A stretch of 64,000 bases of DNA from CAYLPJ01 sp964385465. Lineage in GTDB: Bacteria; Planctomycetota; Phycisphaerae; SM23-33. A program made the translations under genes and the position numbers. Within the stretch, counting starts at the first letter, position 1, and the number at the start of each line of letters is the position of its first letter. This document shows positions 51,637-60,934 of the stretch, piece after piece. The stretch spans positions 186,001-250,000 of the forward strand of contig CAYLPJ010000003.1 of NCBI GenBank assembly GCA_964385465.1, read 5' to 3'. Under the pieces are notes generated by a model. That model was not told the DNA's origin. It worked only from the letters and a program-made list of their open reading frames with translations, and ran no database searches.

Positions 51637-51708
51637 GCCGTCATCCTATGCGGGGCGCGCAGGGCGGTTCGGGCCGGCTCTCGACGGAGGCGCGTCGCGA
51701 TCCGCGCC

Positions 51709-51737
51709 TGGACATCGGGGCGCTTGCCCGCTATGGT
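51709..51737 (+). promoter_or_regulatory. Sigma-70-like promoter before the methyltransferase gene
   Basis: TGGACA (51709-51714), a 17-base spacer, then TATGGT (51732-51737): five of six and four of six matches to the consensus at ideal spacing. It lies about 70 bases before the TTG start at 51808 and would drive the methyltransferase, MttB-family and glnN genes. Confidence 0.5.
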
Positions 51738-51807
51738 ACCTTGGACGATCAACGCTGTTGATCGCACCCTGCACCCACTCGTTACCTCTTTTGGAGACCT
51801 CATCGCC

Positions 51808-52662
51808 TTGCCTCACGACAGACAACCTCGCTGGCCCCAGCGGCTTGCCGGGATGCGCCCGAACGTCACGGACGTGACCTTCCCGCAGTCCGATGCCGCC
51901 GACGCCGGCACGCCGTCCCAGGACGAGGAGATCGCCGAATTCGTCCTCGACGGCGAGCGCCGCCGTGCGCGCCTCCACGACTACGCGGACCTGTACAACG
52001 TTCCCGGGCTCTACGAAACGCTCATCTACGACAAACTCCAATGCCGCTCGCCCTCCCGCGTGGTCTGGCTGCTGGAGGACGTGCTGACGGACCTGGAAAT
52101 CCCGATGAGCGACCTCCGCGTCCTCGACGTCGGGGCGGGCAACGGCGTGGTCGGCGACGAGCTGGTCGCCGCCGGCGCGGAGCTGGTGGTCGGCCTGGAC
52201 ATCATTCCCGAGGCCCGCACGGCCGCCGACCGCGACCGTCCGGAGGTTTACGCCGATTACGTCGTCGCCGACCTGCTGGACCTCTCGGAGGCCGACGAGA
52301 AGACGCTCCGGCGGATGCGCCTCAACGCCCTGGTGCTGGTGGGGGCGCTGGGATTCGGCGACATGCCGGCCCCGGCGTTCGTCAAGGCGATGGACCTGAT
52401 CTCCAGCGAGGGCTGGATTGCTTTCAACATCGAGGAGGGGTTCTTCCGCGGCAAGCGGACGACCGACTTCAGCAACCTGATCGCCAGCCTCAACCACGAT
52501 GGCATCATCCGCTACGAAGCCACCCACCGGTACCGCCATCGCATCTCGGTGGCGGGCAAGCCCATACATTACATCGCCGTCGTCGCCCGCAAGATGCGAG
52601 ACCTGCCCGATGACATCATGGACGGGTGGGTCGAGTCGGCCGCCGACGCGGACGCCACCTGA
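51808..52662 (+). CDS. Class I SAM-dependent methyltransferase
   Basis: 284 residues from TTG 51808; ATG 51853 (269 residues) is the alternative. TTG is preferred because TTGGAGA lies about 11 bases before it and a promoter-like site lies upstream; the frame is open much further up but that part is not protein-like. Motif I is 'VLDVGAGNGVVGDEL', followed by an acidic strand end 'VGLDIIPEA' and 'DYVVADLLDLS'. After it, 'ALVLVGALGFGDMP' takes the place of motif IV. The acceptor substrate is unknown. An MttB-family methyltransferase follows 15 bases later. Confidence 0.82.
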   Translation: MPHDRQPRWPQRLAGMRPNVTDVTFPQSDAADAGTPSQDEEIAEFVLDGERRRARLHDYADLYNVPGLYETLIYDKLQCRSPSRVVWLLEDVLTDLEIPMSDLRVLDVGAGNGVVGDELVAAGAELVVGLDIIPEARTAADRDRPEVYADYVVADLLDLSEADEKTLRRMRLNALVLVGALGFGDMPAPAFVKAMDLISSEGWIAFNIEEGFFRGKRTTDFSNLIASLNHDGIIRYEATHRYRHRISVAGKPIHYIAVVARKMRDLPDDIMDGWVESAADADAT

Positions 52663-52677
52663 CCGAAAGGAGACCCC

Positions 52678-54138
52678 GTGCCGAACGCCAAGCACGAGCA
52701 GCCCGGATTGCCCTCGACCCTTTACCGTCCGCTGGATGACGCCGGCGTCAAGCGCATCGCCGAGGCGTCGCTGGACGTCCTGGCCCGATCGGGCGTGGCC
52801 GTGTATTCCCCCACGGCCCGGAAGGCCCTGTGCGATGCGGGTGCCGAGCCTGTCGACGACGGCCCCGTCGTCCGCCTGCCGAGGTCGATGGTCGAGGACG
52901 CCGTCGCGTCCAACCCGTCGTCGATCACGCTGCACTCGCGGGACGGCCAATGCGACGCGGCCCTCGAGGACAGCCGCGTGCATTACGGCACAGGCGGGAC
53001 GGCGATCTACGTGCTGGACCCCGACAGCGGCGAGCGGAGGCCCTCGACCGTCGAGGACGTCATCCTCAACGCCCGCATGGTCCAGGCGCTGTCGAACATC
53101 CACGTATTCACGATCAACGTCTTCCCCAACGAGGTCGAGAACCGCGATCACATCGACGTCAACCGCTTCTACCACGCCCTGAACAACACGACCAAGCACG
53201 TGATGGGCGGCATCTATTCTCTCGACGGCTGCAAGAACGTCGTCCGCATGGCCGAGGAGATCGCCGGCTCGCCCGAGGCCCTTCGCGAGCGGCCGTTCGT
53301 CTCGTTCATCACGCTGATCATCAGCCCGTTCAAGATCGACGACAACTACGGCGAGATGACCTGCTACCTCGCCGAGAACAACCTGCCGGTGGTCGTGCCC
53401 ACCGAGCCGATCTGCGGGACGACCGCCCCGATCACGCTGGCGGGCAACGTGCTGACCCACGTGGCCGAGACGCTGGCGGGGATCGTGCTGGTCCAGAGCG
53501 TCCGCAAGGGCGCGCCCGGCATCTGCGGCGGGGTGGGCTCCACGTGCGACCTGCGGTCGATGGGCCACCTCGGCGGGCCGATCGAGCGGGCCATGATCAA
53601 CGCCGCCGTCGCCCAGCTCGCCCAGCACTTCGAGGTGCCGCTCTACTCGACGGCCGGAACGACGGACTCGAAGTCCGTGGACGTTCAGGCCGCCTACGAA
53701 AGCGCGATGTCCAGCCTGCTGGTGGCGATGTCCGGGGCGAACTACATCCACGACATCGCCGGCCTGATGGAGGCCGACCTTACGATCGGCTACGACAAGC
53801 TGGTCATCGACGACGAGATCCTGGGCATGTGCCAGCGGGTTCTGCGAGGCATCGAGGTCGACGATGAGACGCTCGGCACGGAGATGCTCGTTCGCAAGGG
53901 CCCCGGCGAGGACTTCCTCATGGAGGAGCACACGCTGGAGCACATGCGCACCGAGTTCTTCGTCCCCCGCCTGGCCAACCGCCAGAAGCGCGAGTCGATG
54001 ACGGCTGGCGAAGACGTCGCCGGGCGGGCCAAGGCGTTCGTCCAGCAGATCCGCACCACCCCGCGCGAGGACCTTCTCGACGAGCGGGTCCGCGCGAAGC
54101 TTCTTGAGATGTACCCCGAAATCAAGGCGTCGACATAG
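52678..54138 (+). CDS. MttB-family (trimethylamine methyltransferase-like) corrinoid methyltransferase, non-pyrrolysine
   Basis: 486 residues with the family's TIM-barrel segments: 'STLYRPLDDAGVKRIAEASL', 'YGTGGTAIYVLDPDSG', 'CYLAENNLPVVVPTEPICGT' and 'GICGGVGSTCDLRSM'. No in-frame TAG occurs, so it belongs to the non-pyrrolysine branch, whose studied members (MtgB, MtpB) demethylate glycine betaine or proline betaine and pass the methyl to a corrinoid protein. No corrinoid protein or reactivase gene is in the window. GTG start 52678 with AAAGGAG close upstream. The substrate is not readable; betaine-type quaternary amines are a reasonable guess. Its neighbours are a SAM methyltransferase and glutamine synthetase. 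Confidence 0.85.
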   Translation: MPNAKHEQPGLPSTLYRPLDDAGVKRIAEASLDVLARSGVAVYSPTARKALCDAGAEPVDDGPVVRLPRSMVEDAVASNPSSITLHSRDGQCDAALEDSRVHYGTGGTAIYVLDPDSGERRPSTVEDVILNARMVQALSNIHVFTINVFPNEVENRDHIDVNRFYHALNNTTKHVMGGIYSLDGCKNVVRMAEEIAGSPEALRERPFVSFITLIISPFKIDDNYGEMTCYLAENNLPVVVPTEPICGTTAPITLAGNVLTHVAETLAGIVLVQSVRKGAPGICGGVGSTCDLRSMGHLGGPIERAMINAAVAQLAQHFEVPLYSTAGTTDSKSVDVQAAYESAMSSLLVAMSGANYIHDIAGLMEADLTIGYDKLVIDDEILGMCQRVLRGIEVDDETLGTEMLVRKGPGEDFLMEEHTLEHMRTEFFVPRLANRQKRESMTAGEDVAGRAKAFVQQIRTTPREDLLDERVRAKLLEMYPEIKAST

Positions 54139-54186
54139 GTCGCGCCCGGATCGCATACCCGTGCGAAACGAGAGGAGAGTCCCCGA

Positions 54187-56319
54187 GTGACCGAACCACA
54201 ACCTGCTGTCGCGCGCAGTCTCGCCGAGCATGTGCCCGAGATCTTCGCCGCCAACGTGTTCTCGATCGACACGATGCGGCGGCGGCTTCCCAGGAACGTC
54301 TTCGCCTCGCTGATGAAGACCATCGAGGAGGGCGAGAAGCTCGATCCCTCCCTGGCCGACGTGCTGGCCAACGCGATGAAGGACTGGGCGATCGAGAAAG
54401 GCGCCACGCACTTCTGCCACTGGTTCCAGCCCATGACCGGCCTGACGGCCGAAAAGCATGACTCGTTCATCTCCCCCACGCCCGACGGGGACGTGCGGAT
54501 GCTGTTCAACGGCAAGGAGTTGACCCGCGGCGAGCCGGACGCGTCGAGTTTCCCCTCCGGCGGTCTGCGGGAGGGCTTCGAGGCCCGCGGCTACACCGTC
54601 TGGGACTGCACCTCCCCGGCGTTCGTCAAGGAGGACGGCTCGAACGTCTGCCTGTTCATCCCCAGCGCGTTCTGCTCCTACACGGGCAAGGCGCTGGACA
54701 ACAAGACCCCGCTGCTGCGGTCGATCGAGGCCCTCAGCCACCAGGCTGTCCGCGTGCTGCGGGCGCTCGGAGACGAGGAGACCCGCCGCGTCCAGAGCAT
54801 GGTCGGCGTGGAGCAGGAGTACTTCCTCGTCGACGAGGAACTCGCCCGACGCCGCCTCGACCTGACCATGACCGGGCGAACGCTGTTCGGGGCCGACACG
54901 CCGAAAGGCATGGCCATGTCCGTGCACTACTTCGGCAGCATCCACGAGCGCATGGCCACGTTCATGAACGAGGTCAACGTCGAGTTGTGGAAGCTGGGCG
55001 TTTCGGCCAACACGCAGCATCACGAGATCTCGCCGTGCCAGTTCGAGGTCGCCCCCGTCTTCGGCCCGGCGAACGTCGCCACCGACCACAACCACCTGAC
55101 GATGGAGGCCCTTCAGAAGGTGGCCGAGCGGAACGGGCTTCGCTGCCTGCTGCACGCCAAGCCGTTCAAGGGCTTCGGCGGCTCGGGCAAGCACCACAAC
55201 TGGTCGATGATGACCGACCGCGGGGCGAACCTGCTGGACCCGGGGCGCACCCCGTGGGAGAACGAGGTGTTCCTGGTCTTCCTCTGCGCGGTCATCCGCG
55301 CGGTGGACGAGTACGCCGACGTGCTGCGGGCCAGCATCGCCAACAGCGGCAACGATCACCGGCTGGGGGCGATGGAGGCCCCGCCGGCGATCATCAGCAT
55401 CTTCCTGGGCGAGCAGCTCTCCGACGTACTCGAGCGGATCGAGAAGCAGCAGGACTTCGAGGCCGGCGGGCTGGACCCGATCCGCCTGGGCGTCAGCACG
55501 CTGCCCCCGCTGCCCAAGGACACCACCGACCGCAACCGGACCTCCCCGTTCGCCTTCACCGGCAACCGCTTCGAGTTCCGCACGCCCGGCTCCGCCCTGG
55601 CGACCGCCAAGCCGATCTTCGTGCTGAACACCATCGTCGCCGAGGTCCTCTCCGACATCGCCGACCGCCTCGAGGCCGCCGGCGACAAGGACGGCGCCGC
55701 CCAGGAGCTCGTCCGCGAGCTTATCCGGGACCACAAGCGCGTCCTCTTCGACGGCGACAGCTACAGCGACGACTGGGTCGCCGAGGCCGAGAAGCGCGGC
55801 CTGCCCAACCTCCACGATACCGTCGAGGCCTTCCAGGCCGTCCAGCGAGAGGAGGTCTTCGAGACCTTCGAGCGACGGTGCGTGCTCACCCGCGACGAGC
55901 TCTCCGCACGCATCGAGACCAACCTGACGCTCTATGCTCAGGACCTGGTCATCGAGGGCCGATGCGCCATCCGCATGGGCCGCCAGCAGATCCTCCCCCG
56001 TGCGATGGACTACTCCGGGCAGCTCGCTCGCGCCGTCGCGGCCGTCAAGGAGGCCGGGCTCCCCGGCGACCCCCAGAACGAGTGCCTCCAGAGGCTCTGC
56101 GGCCTGATCGGCGACCTCAAGACCGGGCTGGACGAGCTGGAGACCATCGTCGATGAGGTCAAGGCCGTCGAGGACGTGGAGGAACGGGCCATCGCCGCGC
56201 GCGACCGCATCCTGCCGGCCCTGCGGACCGTCCGTGCCGCCGCCGACCAGATGGAGCCGCTCGTCGACCGGGACACCTGGCCCTTCCCGACCTACGTCGA
56301 GATGCTCTGTCTGGGCTGA
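54187..56319 (+). CDS. glnN: Glutamine synthetase type III
   Basis: 710 residues, the long type III form rather than the about 450-residue type I. The N-terminal type III signature 'VFSIDTMRRRLPRNVFASLM' is present. Catalytic segments include 'GATHFCHWFQPMTGLTAEKH', 'VGVEQEYFLVD', 'QHHEISPCQFEVAP' and 'FKGFGGSGKHHNWSM'. Makes glutamine from glutamate, ATP and ammonia as a dodecamer. GTG start 54187 has GAGAGGAGAG upstream. Located 48 bases after the MttB-family gene; ammonia assimilation next to an amine-demethylating enzyme is a sensible pairing, though only inferred. Confidence 0.95.
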   Translation: MTEPQPAVARSLAEHVPEIFAANVFSIDTMRRRLPRNVFASLMKTIEEGEKLDPSLADVLANAMKDWAIEKGATHFCHWFQPMTGLTAEKHDSFISPTPDGDVRMLFNGKELTRGEPDASSFPSGGLREGFEARGYTVWDCTSPAFVKEDGSNVCLFIPSAFCSYTGKALDNKTPLLRSIEALSHQAVRVLRALGDEETRRVQSMVGVEQEYFLVDEELARRRLDLTMTGRTLFGADTPKGMAMSVHYFGSIHERMATFMNEVNVELWKLGVSANTQHHEISPCQFEVAPVFGPANVATDHNHLTMEALQKVAERNGLRCLLHAKPFKGFGGSGKHHNWSMMTDRGANLLDPGRTPWENEVFLVFLCAVIRAVDEYADVLRASIANSGNDHRLGAMEAPPAIISIFLGEQLSDVLERIEKQQDFEAGGLDPIRLGVSTLPPLPKDTTDRNRTSPFAFTGNRFEFRTPGSALATAKPIFVLNTIVAEVLSDIADRLEAAGDKDGAAQELVRELIRDHKRVLFDGDSYSDDWVAEAEKRGLPNLHDTVEAFQAVQREEVFETFERRCVLTRDELSARIETNLTLYAQDLVIEGRCAIRMGRQQILPRAMDYSGQLARAVAAVKEAGLPGDPQNECLQRLCGLIGDLKTGLDELETIVDEVKAVEDVEERAIAARDRILPALRTVRAAADQMEPLVDRDTWPFPTYVEMLCLG

Positions 56320-56495
56320 TCCCCCCCGCCGGTTCCCGCGGGCAGCGGCGCGGACGAGGCCGAGAAGCGCCCGTCGCGCCGCCGCCCGGGGGCCGCGAGT
56401 GCCCTTTCCCTCCGGCACCGCCAGCAGCTTCACGCAACAAACGGGCAGGATCGGGCATTCGACCCGGGCCGCCCGTGGCGTAGCATGTCCCCTGC

Positions 56496-56520
56496 GCGGG
56501 CCGGGAGGCGTCCGGCCCGC
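56496..56520 (+). promoter_or_regulatory. 9-bp GC-rich hairpin in the leader of the 56541 gene
   Basis: GCGGGCCGG pairs perfectly with CCGGCCCGC around a 7-base loop, ending 7 bases before the AAAGGAG ribosome site (56528-56534). It could terminate transcription from glnN or control access to the start. There is no T tract. A possible -10 TAGCAT lies just upstream (near 56481). Confidence 0.35.
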
Positions 56521-56540
56521 CGCCGGGAAAGGAGCATCGC

Positions 56541-58505
56541 TTGGCAGGCCCCACCGCGAAGGTCGCATACCGTATCTGGGCGCCGCTCTGGCGCGACGAT
56601 ACGATCTTCACCCGCCTCACCGAGTTCCTCACCCGGACCGGTCAGCGCGTCGACGAGGTCGCCCTGTTCAACGCCTACATTCACGTCCCCGGCCGGGAGC
56701 TCGGGGAGGTGGACCGCGCCTGCGCCGTGCTCGCCGAGCGCATGGCCCGGCTGCGCGAGGCGGGGATCCCCTCGGTGGGCATCAATGTCCTGGGCACGAT
56801 GGGGCACGGCATCCACCGCGGCGCGCGGCCCATGCCATTCCAGCAGGGCACCTCCCCCGATGGCGGCGAGGGCGCGGGTATCTGCATTACCGCCCCGCAG
56901 TTCCTGGAGTACACGACCGCCCTGTACCGCCGGATGGCCGACGCCCGCCCGGCGTTCGTCTGGATGGACGACGACCTGCGGTACCAGCCCGGGCGGGCGT
57001 GCTTCTGCGGGCGCTGCCTGGAGGCCTTCGGCTGGCCGGAAGGGCGAGAGAAGCTCACGGCCGGGCTCCGCGACCCGGCGGGCGCGGAGTTGCGGGCACG
57101 ATGGAGCGCGTTTCTCGCCGACCAGCTCACCGGCCTGTGCCGGCGGATCGCCGAAGCCGTCCGATCGGTGGACGACCGGATCGACGTCGGCATCATGACC
57201 GTCGGGCACAGTTGCACCACCTACGGAAACTACCCCATCCGACGAATGTTCGACGCCGCCGGGGCCGTCAAGTGCAGGCCCGGCCACGGCTACTACTGCG
57301 ACGACCCCCGCTGCGGAATGGTGGGCAAGGCGCTCGACGTCGCCCGGCAGGTCCGCGAGCTGCCCGGTCACGTCCTCGACATCCAGTACGAGTTGGAGAA
57401 CTGGCCCTACGTCACGTTCGACAAGGCCGTCGCCACCGTGACCAACGAATGCACCATGTCCCTGGCGGCCGGCTGCAACGGCGTGGCCCTCAACGCCCTC
57501 AGCGAATGCTCCGACCGCTTCGATGACTATCGCCCTCTCGCCCGCGCGGTCGCCGCGCACCGGCCCGTGTGGGACCGCCTGGCCGACGCGTGCGCTGGAA
57601 TGTCCCTTCGCGGCTTCTGGCCGGCCGACCACACCGAGCTGGCCGCGCGCCGATGGGACGTCGCCGCATGGCCCGCGTGCACAGAGCCCGCCGACTACGA
57701 GATCCAACGCCCCTGCCGGCTCGGCGAGATGGGTATCCCGCTGACCGCCGATCGGCGGGCCGCCTGCGGGGTGCTGCTCGCCGGCCGCGTTGCCGAGGCG
57801 TTCGGGACCGACGAGCTCCGCGACATGCTCGCCGGCGCGGTCTACCTCGACGAGAAGGCCCTGGAGGTCCTCTGGGCCAAGGGGCTGGGCGAGCAGACCG
57901 GCGTGAGGCCGTCCGAGCGGGTCTTTACGTGCTTCGAGCGACTGGCCACGCATCCGCTGAACGGTCCGGAGGCCGGCAACGGCCGACGGGCCATGCACTA
58001 CAGCGACTCTGCCACGCTGCTGGAGCCGGTCGGCGGGGCGCCCGTGGAGACGCTCGCCGAGGCGGTTGCCTCGGAAAGCTGGACGCCCCTCGGGCCGTGC
58101 ATGACGGCCTGCACGAACGAGCTCGGCGGGTGGGTCGTGGTGGCGACGTACCAGCCGTGGCAGTACCTCGGGCGGACGGGCAAGCGGAGGCAGCTCCAGA
58201 GCGTCTTCGACTGGCTTGCCGGCGGGCGGATGCCCGTGCGGATCGATGCCCCCGTGCGCGTCTGGCCGATGGTGCGGCTGGAGCCCGCCGCCGGCCGGGG
58301 CGTCGCCGTCCTCCAGAACATGGCCCTCGATCCCACGCCGCCGCTTCCCGTCCGCATGGGGGTCTCCGCCGATCGCGTCGTCCGGCTGACCTGCGCCGGG
58401 CAGGTCGATCTTCCGGCCCGCCCCGACGGCGACGCGACGAGGATCGACGTCCCCGCCCTCGCGCCCTGGGAGCAGGCGGTGCTGCTGGCCTCGGCGAGGC
58501 CCTGA
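56541..58505 (+). CDS. Large cytoplasmic protein of unknown function, possible glycoside-hydrolase-like barrel
   Basis: 654 residues from TTG 56541 with AAAGGAG 6 bases before. No signal peptide. The N-terminal half looks like an alpha/beta barrel: 'VALFNAYIH', 'IPSVGINVLGTMGHG', 'AFVWMDDDLRYQPG', then a two-Cys pair 'CFCGRC', 'VGIMTVGHSCTTYGNYP', 'YELENWPYVTFDK' and 'VALNALSE'. The Asp triplet after a Trp and the Glu in YELENW are candidate catalytic acids, as in clan-A glycosidases. The C-terminal half is beta-rich, as in many glycosidases. I do not recognise the family by name. Adjacent sulfatase remnants suggest carbohydrate metabolism. Confidence 0.75.
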   Translation: MAGPTAKVAYRIWAPLWRDDTIFTRLTEFLTRTGQRVDEVALFNAYIHVPGRELGEVDRACAVLAERMARLREAGIPSVGINVLGTMGHGIHRGARPMPFQQGTSPDGGEGAGICITAPQFLEYTTALYRRMADARPAFVWMDDDLRYQPGRACFCGRCLEAFGWPEGREKLTAGLRDPAGAELRARWSAFLADQLTGLCRRIAEAVRSVDDRIDVGIMTVGHSCTTYGNYPIRRMFDAAGAVKCRPGHGYYCDDPRCGMVGKALDVARQVRELPGHVLDIQYELENWPYVTFDKAVATVTNECTMSLAAGCNGVALNALSECSDRFDDYRPLARAVAAHRPVWDRLADACAGMSLRGFWPADHTELAARRWDVAAWPACTEPADYEIQRPCRLGEMGIPLTADRRAACGVLLAGRVAEAFGTDELRDMLAGAVYLDEKALEVLWAKGLGEQTGVRPSERVFTCFERLATHPLNGPEAGNGRRAMHYSDSATLLEPVGGAPVETLAEAVASESWTPLGPCMTACTNELGGWVVVATYQPWQYLGRTGKRRQLQSVFDWLAGGRMPVRIDAPVRVWPMVRLEPAAGRGVAVLQNMALDPTPPLPVRMGVSADRVVRLTCAGQVDLPARPDGDATRIDVPALAPWEQAVLLASARP

Positions 58506-58518
58506 GGGGCGGGGGCCG

Positions 58519-58902
58519 CTACGGGCCGGCCCTGCCAAACGACACCCGGATGTCCTCGATGCTGCCGGGGAAGGCCGCCGACGGCGAGGCCTTGCCGACG
58601 GCGGGATACCTGGTCTGGGTGAACTGCCCGGCCTCGAGGATGCCGGCGGGGTAGATCGACAGGGCTCCGTCGGCGTGCCCGGTGGCGACGACGGCCCCGC
58701 CGACCTCCAGCAGCACCGTGCCGTCCTCCCCCAGCGTCCCCCGGATCGCCACCGGCGAGTGCGGCAGCGGAGTGTCCGCCTGGACGACGGTGTGGGCCGG
58801 GTCCAGCCGATCCCACCGCAGCGGGACGGGCACGTCCATCACGGCCATGCAAAGCCGCCCCTTCCGGACGTACACGGCGTAGCCGGCGAAGAACCCGCCG
58901 CC
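58519..58902 (-). pseudogene. Arylsulfatase C-terminal beta-sandwich fragment
   Basis: About 127 codons in a frame different from the adjoining sulfatase fragment. 'GGGFFAGYAVYVRKGRL' and 'GTVLLEVGGAVVATGHAD', then 'FPGSIEDIRVSFG', match the beta-sandwich found at the C terminus of arylsulfatase-A-like enzymes (GG.f.GY.LYvk.gk). No start codon in a sensible place, and the catalytic part is missing. It joins the next fragment at about 58899-58902 through GGCGG-type sequence common to both parts. Confidence 0.65.
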
Positions 58903-59333
58903 AGGAAGAACGGCCGGTCATGGTCTCGGGCCAGGCGTCGGCAGGCCCAGTCGGCAATGCGGAGGTCGGACAGCATGGAAGCCTGGTCGTCGTCGAGTGG
59001 GCCCCAGTGCGCGACGAAGCTGTAGTACCCCGGCTCGTCGGTCAGGCAGGCGGCGTGTCGTGAGCGGAGCCCGAACTGCTGGCCGTCGAACAACCCGCCG
59101 TTCTCGTCCCACAGCGGTTCATCCCACACCGCGCGGGCGGCGCGTTCGACGCAGCCGCCGTGATCGACCTTGCCCACCAGCATCGTGCGGTAGCCGTTGC
59201 GGCGGAAGTGCAGGGGCAGGGGCAGGGCGCGGTCGCGGGCCGGGGAATTCTCCAACAGGTCGTTGAGCAGGTAGCAGCCGGTGGTGGTCGGGCGCAGGCC
59301 CGTCAGCAGCGCCGTCCGCGACGGGTTGCATAC
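58899..59333 (-). pseudogene. Sulfatase catalytic-domain fragment
   Basis: About 145 codons. It begins at VCNPSRTALLTGLRPTTTG, the sulfatase signature C-x-P-S-R whose Cys is converted to formylglycine, and runs to 'DHDRPFFLA', the conserved strand after the metal loop. The metal-binding start of the protein (the usual DD motif) and everything after FFLA are gone. The resemblance is to choline- or iduronate-sulfatase types, whereas the next fragment is arylsulfatase-A-like, so the pieces may come from different sulfatases. Confidence 0.7.
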
Positions 59334-60826
59334 CGCGTCCCGCCGTCGTTCATGTCCTTGGCGCGCTCGAGGCAGTCGTCCAGCGTCGCCGAGTGCAGCG
59401 GGCAGGGGCTGTACCAGCGCCCGTGGGCCTCGGTGGCGTTGCGGGCGTCGATCTGGTCGTTCGTCACGGCGCGGAGGTTGGCGAGGAACCGCCCGCGGAA
59501 GTCGGCGAAGCTCTCGCTGCCGTGGTAGGTCTGCAGCGTGATGCCCGCGTGCTCTGCGTAATGCCGCCACGCCTCCGGGAAGAACCCCATCAGGAAGACC
59601 TGCGCGAGGTTGAGGTAGATCGACGCGCGGCTGTTGATCTCCGTGTTCTGGAGGACGTTCTCCTGGCAGCCCCCGCCGACGTAGAGGCGGCAGTCCTCGA
59701 CGGCCTTGCCCATGCGGGCGTTCGCCTCGATGAGCACGTCGTCGTTGAAGACCGCCACGACATTCCGCCCCCGCCCGGCCAGGTCGGCCAGGAGGTCGAA
59801 GTACTCCGCCGGGTGCTCCCGGGAGATGCGGGCGTTGAGCTTGGGATTGACCAGGCCAAGCTCGCGGTAGGCATCGACGATCAGCCGCGTGACGTCGTTG
59901 AACACCGGCCGGCCCCGGCGGTCGCAGCCGCCGATGACCACGGTGGTGGAGGTCTCCCTCGGCTCCCGGCGGATGCCGAACTTCACGTCGGTCATGGCCA
60001 GGAAGGCATCGATGCCGTCGCGGGCGTCGGCGAGTGTGATCCGCCCGGCGTCGAGGTCGGCGCGGAGGTAGGGGGCGAGCATGCGGTCGAGGTGCCCGAG
60101 GATGCTCTCGCCGATGCCCTCCAGCGACCCGCAGGCCTCGCGAAGGAACAGGATGGTGTTGAGGGCCTCGTGGAAGGTCCGCGGCGGCTCGGCGGGGACG
60201 CGGTCGCCCGTCCGGGCCGTACGCTCCAGGCGAACGCGGACGCCCGGGTCGCACTCCTCGGCGGCGAGCAGGCGCGCCGTGTCGGCGAAGCGTCCCGCCA
60301 GGGCGATCAGCGACCGGCAGCCGATGACGGCGGCATCGAGGAAGTCGCGCTGCTCGTCGGAAACGCCCCGGCGCAGGCGGGCCTCGGCGCGGGTGATGAG
60401 TCCGTTGAGCCCCACGGCCAGGACGTTGTCATAGCCGACGCAGTGGTGGTCGTGGTCCAGCACGCTCGGCCCGCGGAGCAGACCGGCCTCCCGCGCCGGC
60501 GCCTGCCGCTCAATGGACCGGCGCTCCAGCTCTCGTTGCGCCGGCCGGGTGCGGAGCCACCCGCCCAGCCCGCGGATGCCCCAATCATGCCTCGGCCGCC
60601 CCGAGACGATCTCGTAGAAGAAGGGGTAATGCCGGAAGACGTGCACATCGCACATCCTCGCGGCCGTCTCGTAGATCATCGCCTTCCGCCGGCAGGGCCC
60701 CCAGTGCGGATTCTCGGCATCGAGGCGTTCCATCTCGGCGATGATTTCGCCGACGTCTGCGGGACAGGTCGCGTAGAACGCGTCCATCTCCCGCTCGAAG
60801 TGCGTGGTGTTCTGCCGGAAGCTCAT
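59330..60826 (-). pseudogene. Glycyl radical enzyme (PFL-like) lacking its C-terminal glycyl-radical domain
   Basis: About 499 codons of an enzyme usually near 780-800. The start MSFRQNTTHFEREMDAFY and the core are intact, including the thiyl-radical loop 'VGGGCQENVLQNTEINSRA' (Cys-x-Glu) and 'SPCPLHSATLDDCLERAKDMN'. Sequence stops matching just after NDGGTRY, where the sulfatase signature begins in another frame. The RVxGY-type glycyl-radical loop and about 280 residues are missing, so no active enzyme can form. In the GRE frame translation runs 10 codons further to TGA at 59303-59305. No activating radical-SAM enzyme is in the window. Substrate type not determined. Confidence 0.8.
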
Positions 60827-60934
60827 GCGTGGCCCTGCCTGCCGGCGCCTCCGGCGCCGTGGCACCATTGTACCGCCGCAGGCGCGAATCGGGCAATGCG
60901 ACGGGCAGGTCCATCCGCCGCGAAGCCCTGCCCC

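Noticed and set aside
50287..51807. Long open frame upstream of and continuous with the SAM methyltransferase
   Set aside because: It crosses the MITE-like element and the antisense of the rhodanese gene, with no protein-like features; the methyltransferase fold begins after 51808.
52678..54138. Pyrrolysine-containing trimethylamine methyltransferase
   Set aside because: No in-frame TAG interrupts the gene, so it belongs to the non-pyrrolysine branch of the family.
31584..56486. Recurring TAGCAT hexamers (about 31584, 42341, 56481) as a shared -10 element
   Set aside because: None has a convincing -35 at the right spacing, and six-base matches recur by chance; not reported as promoters.
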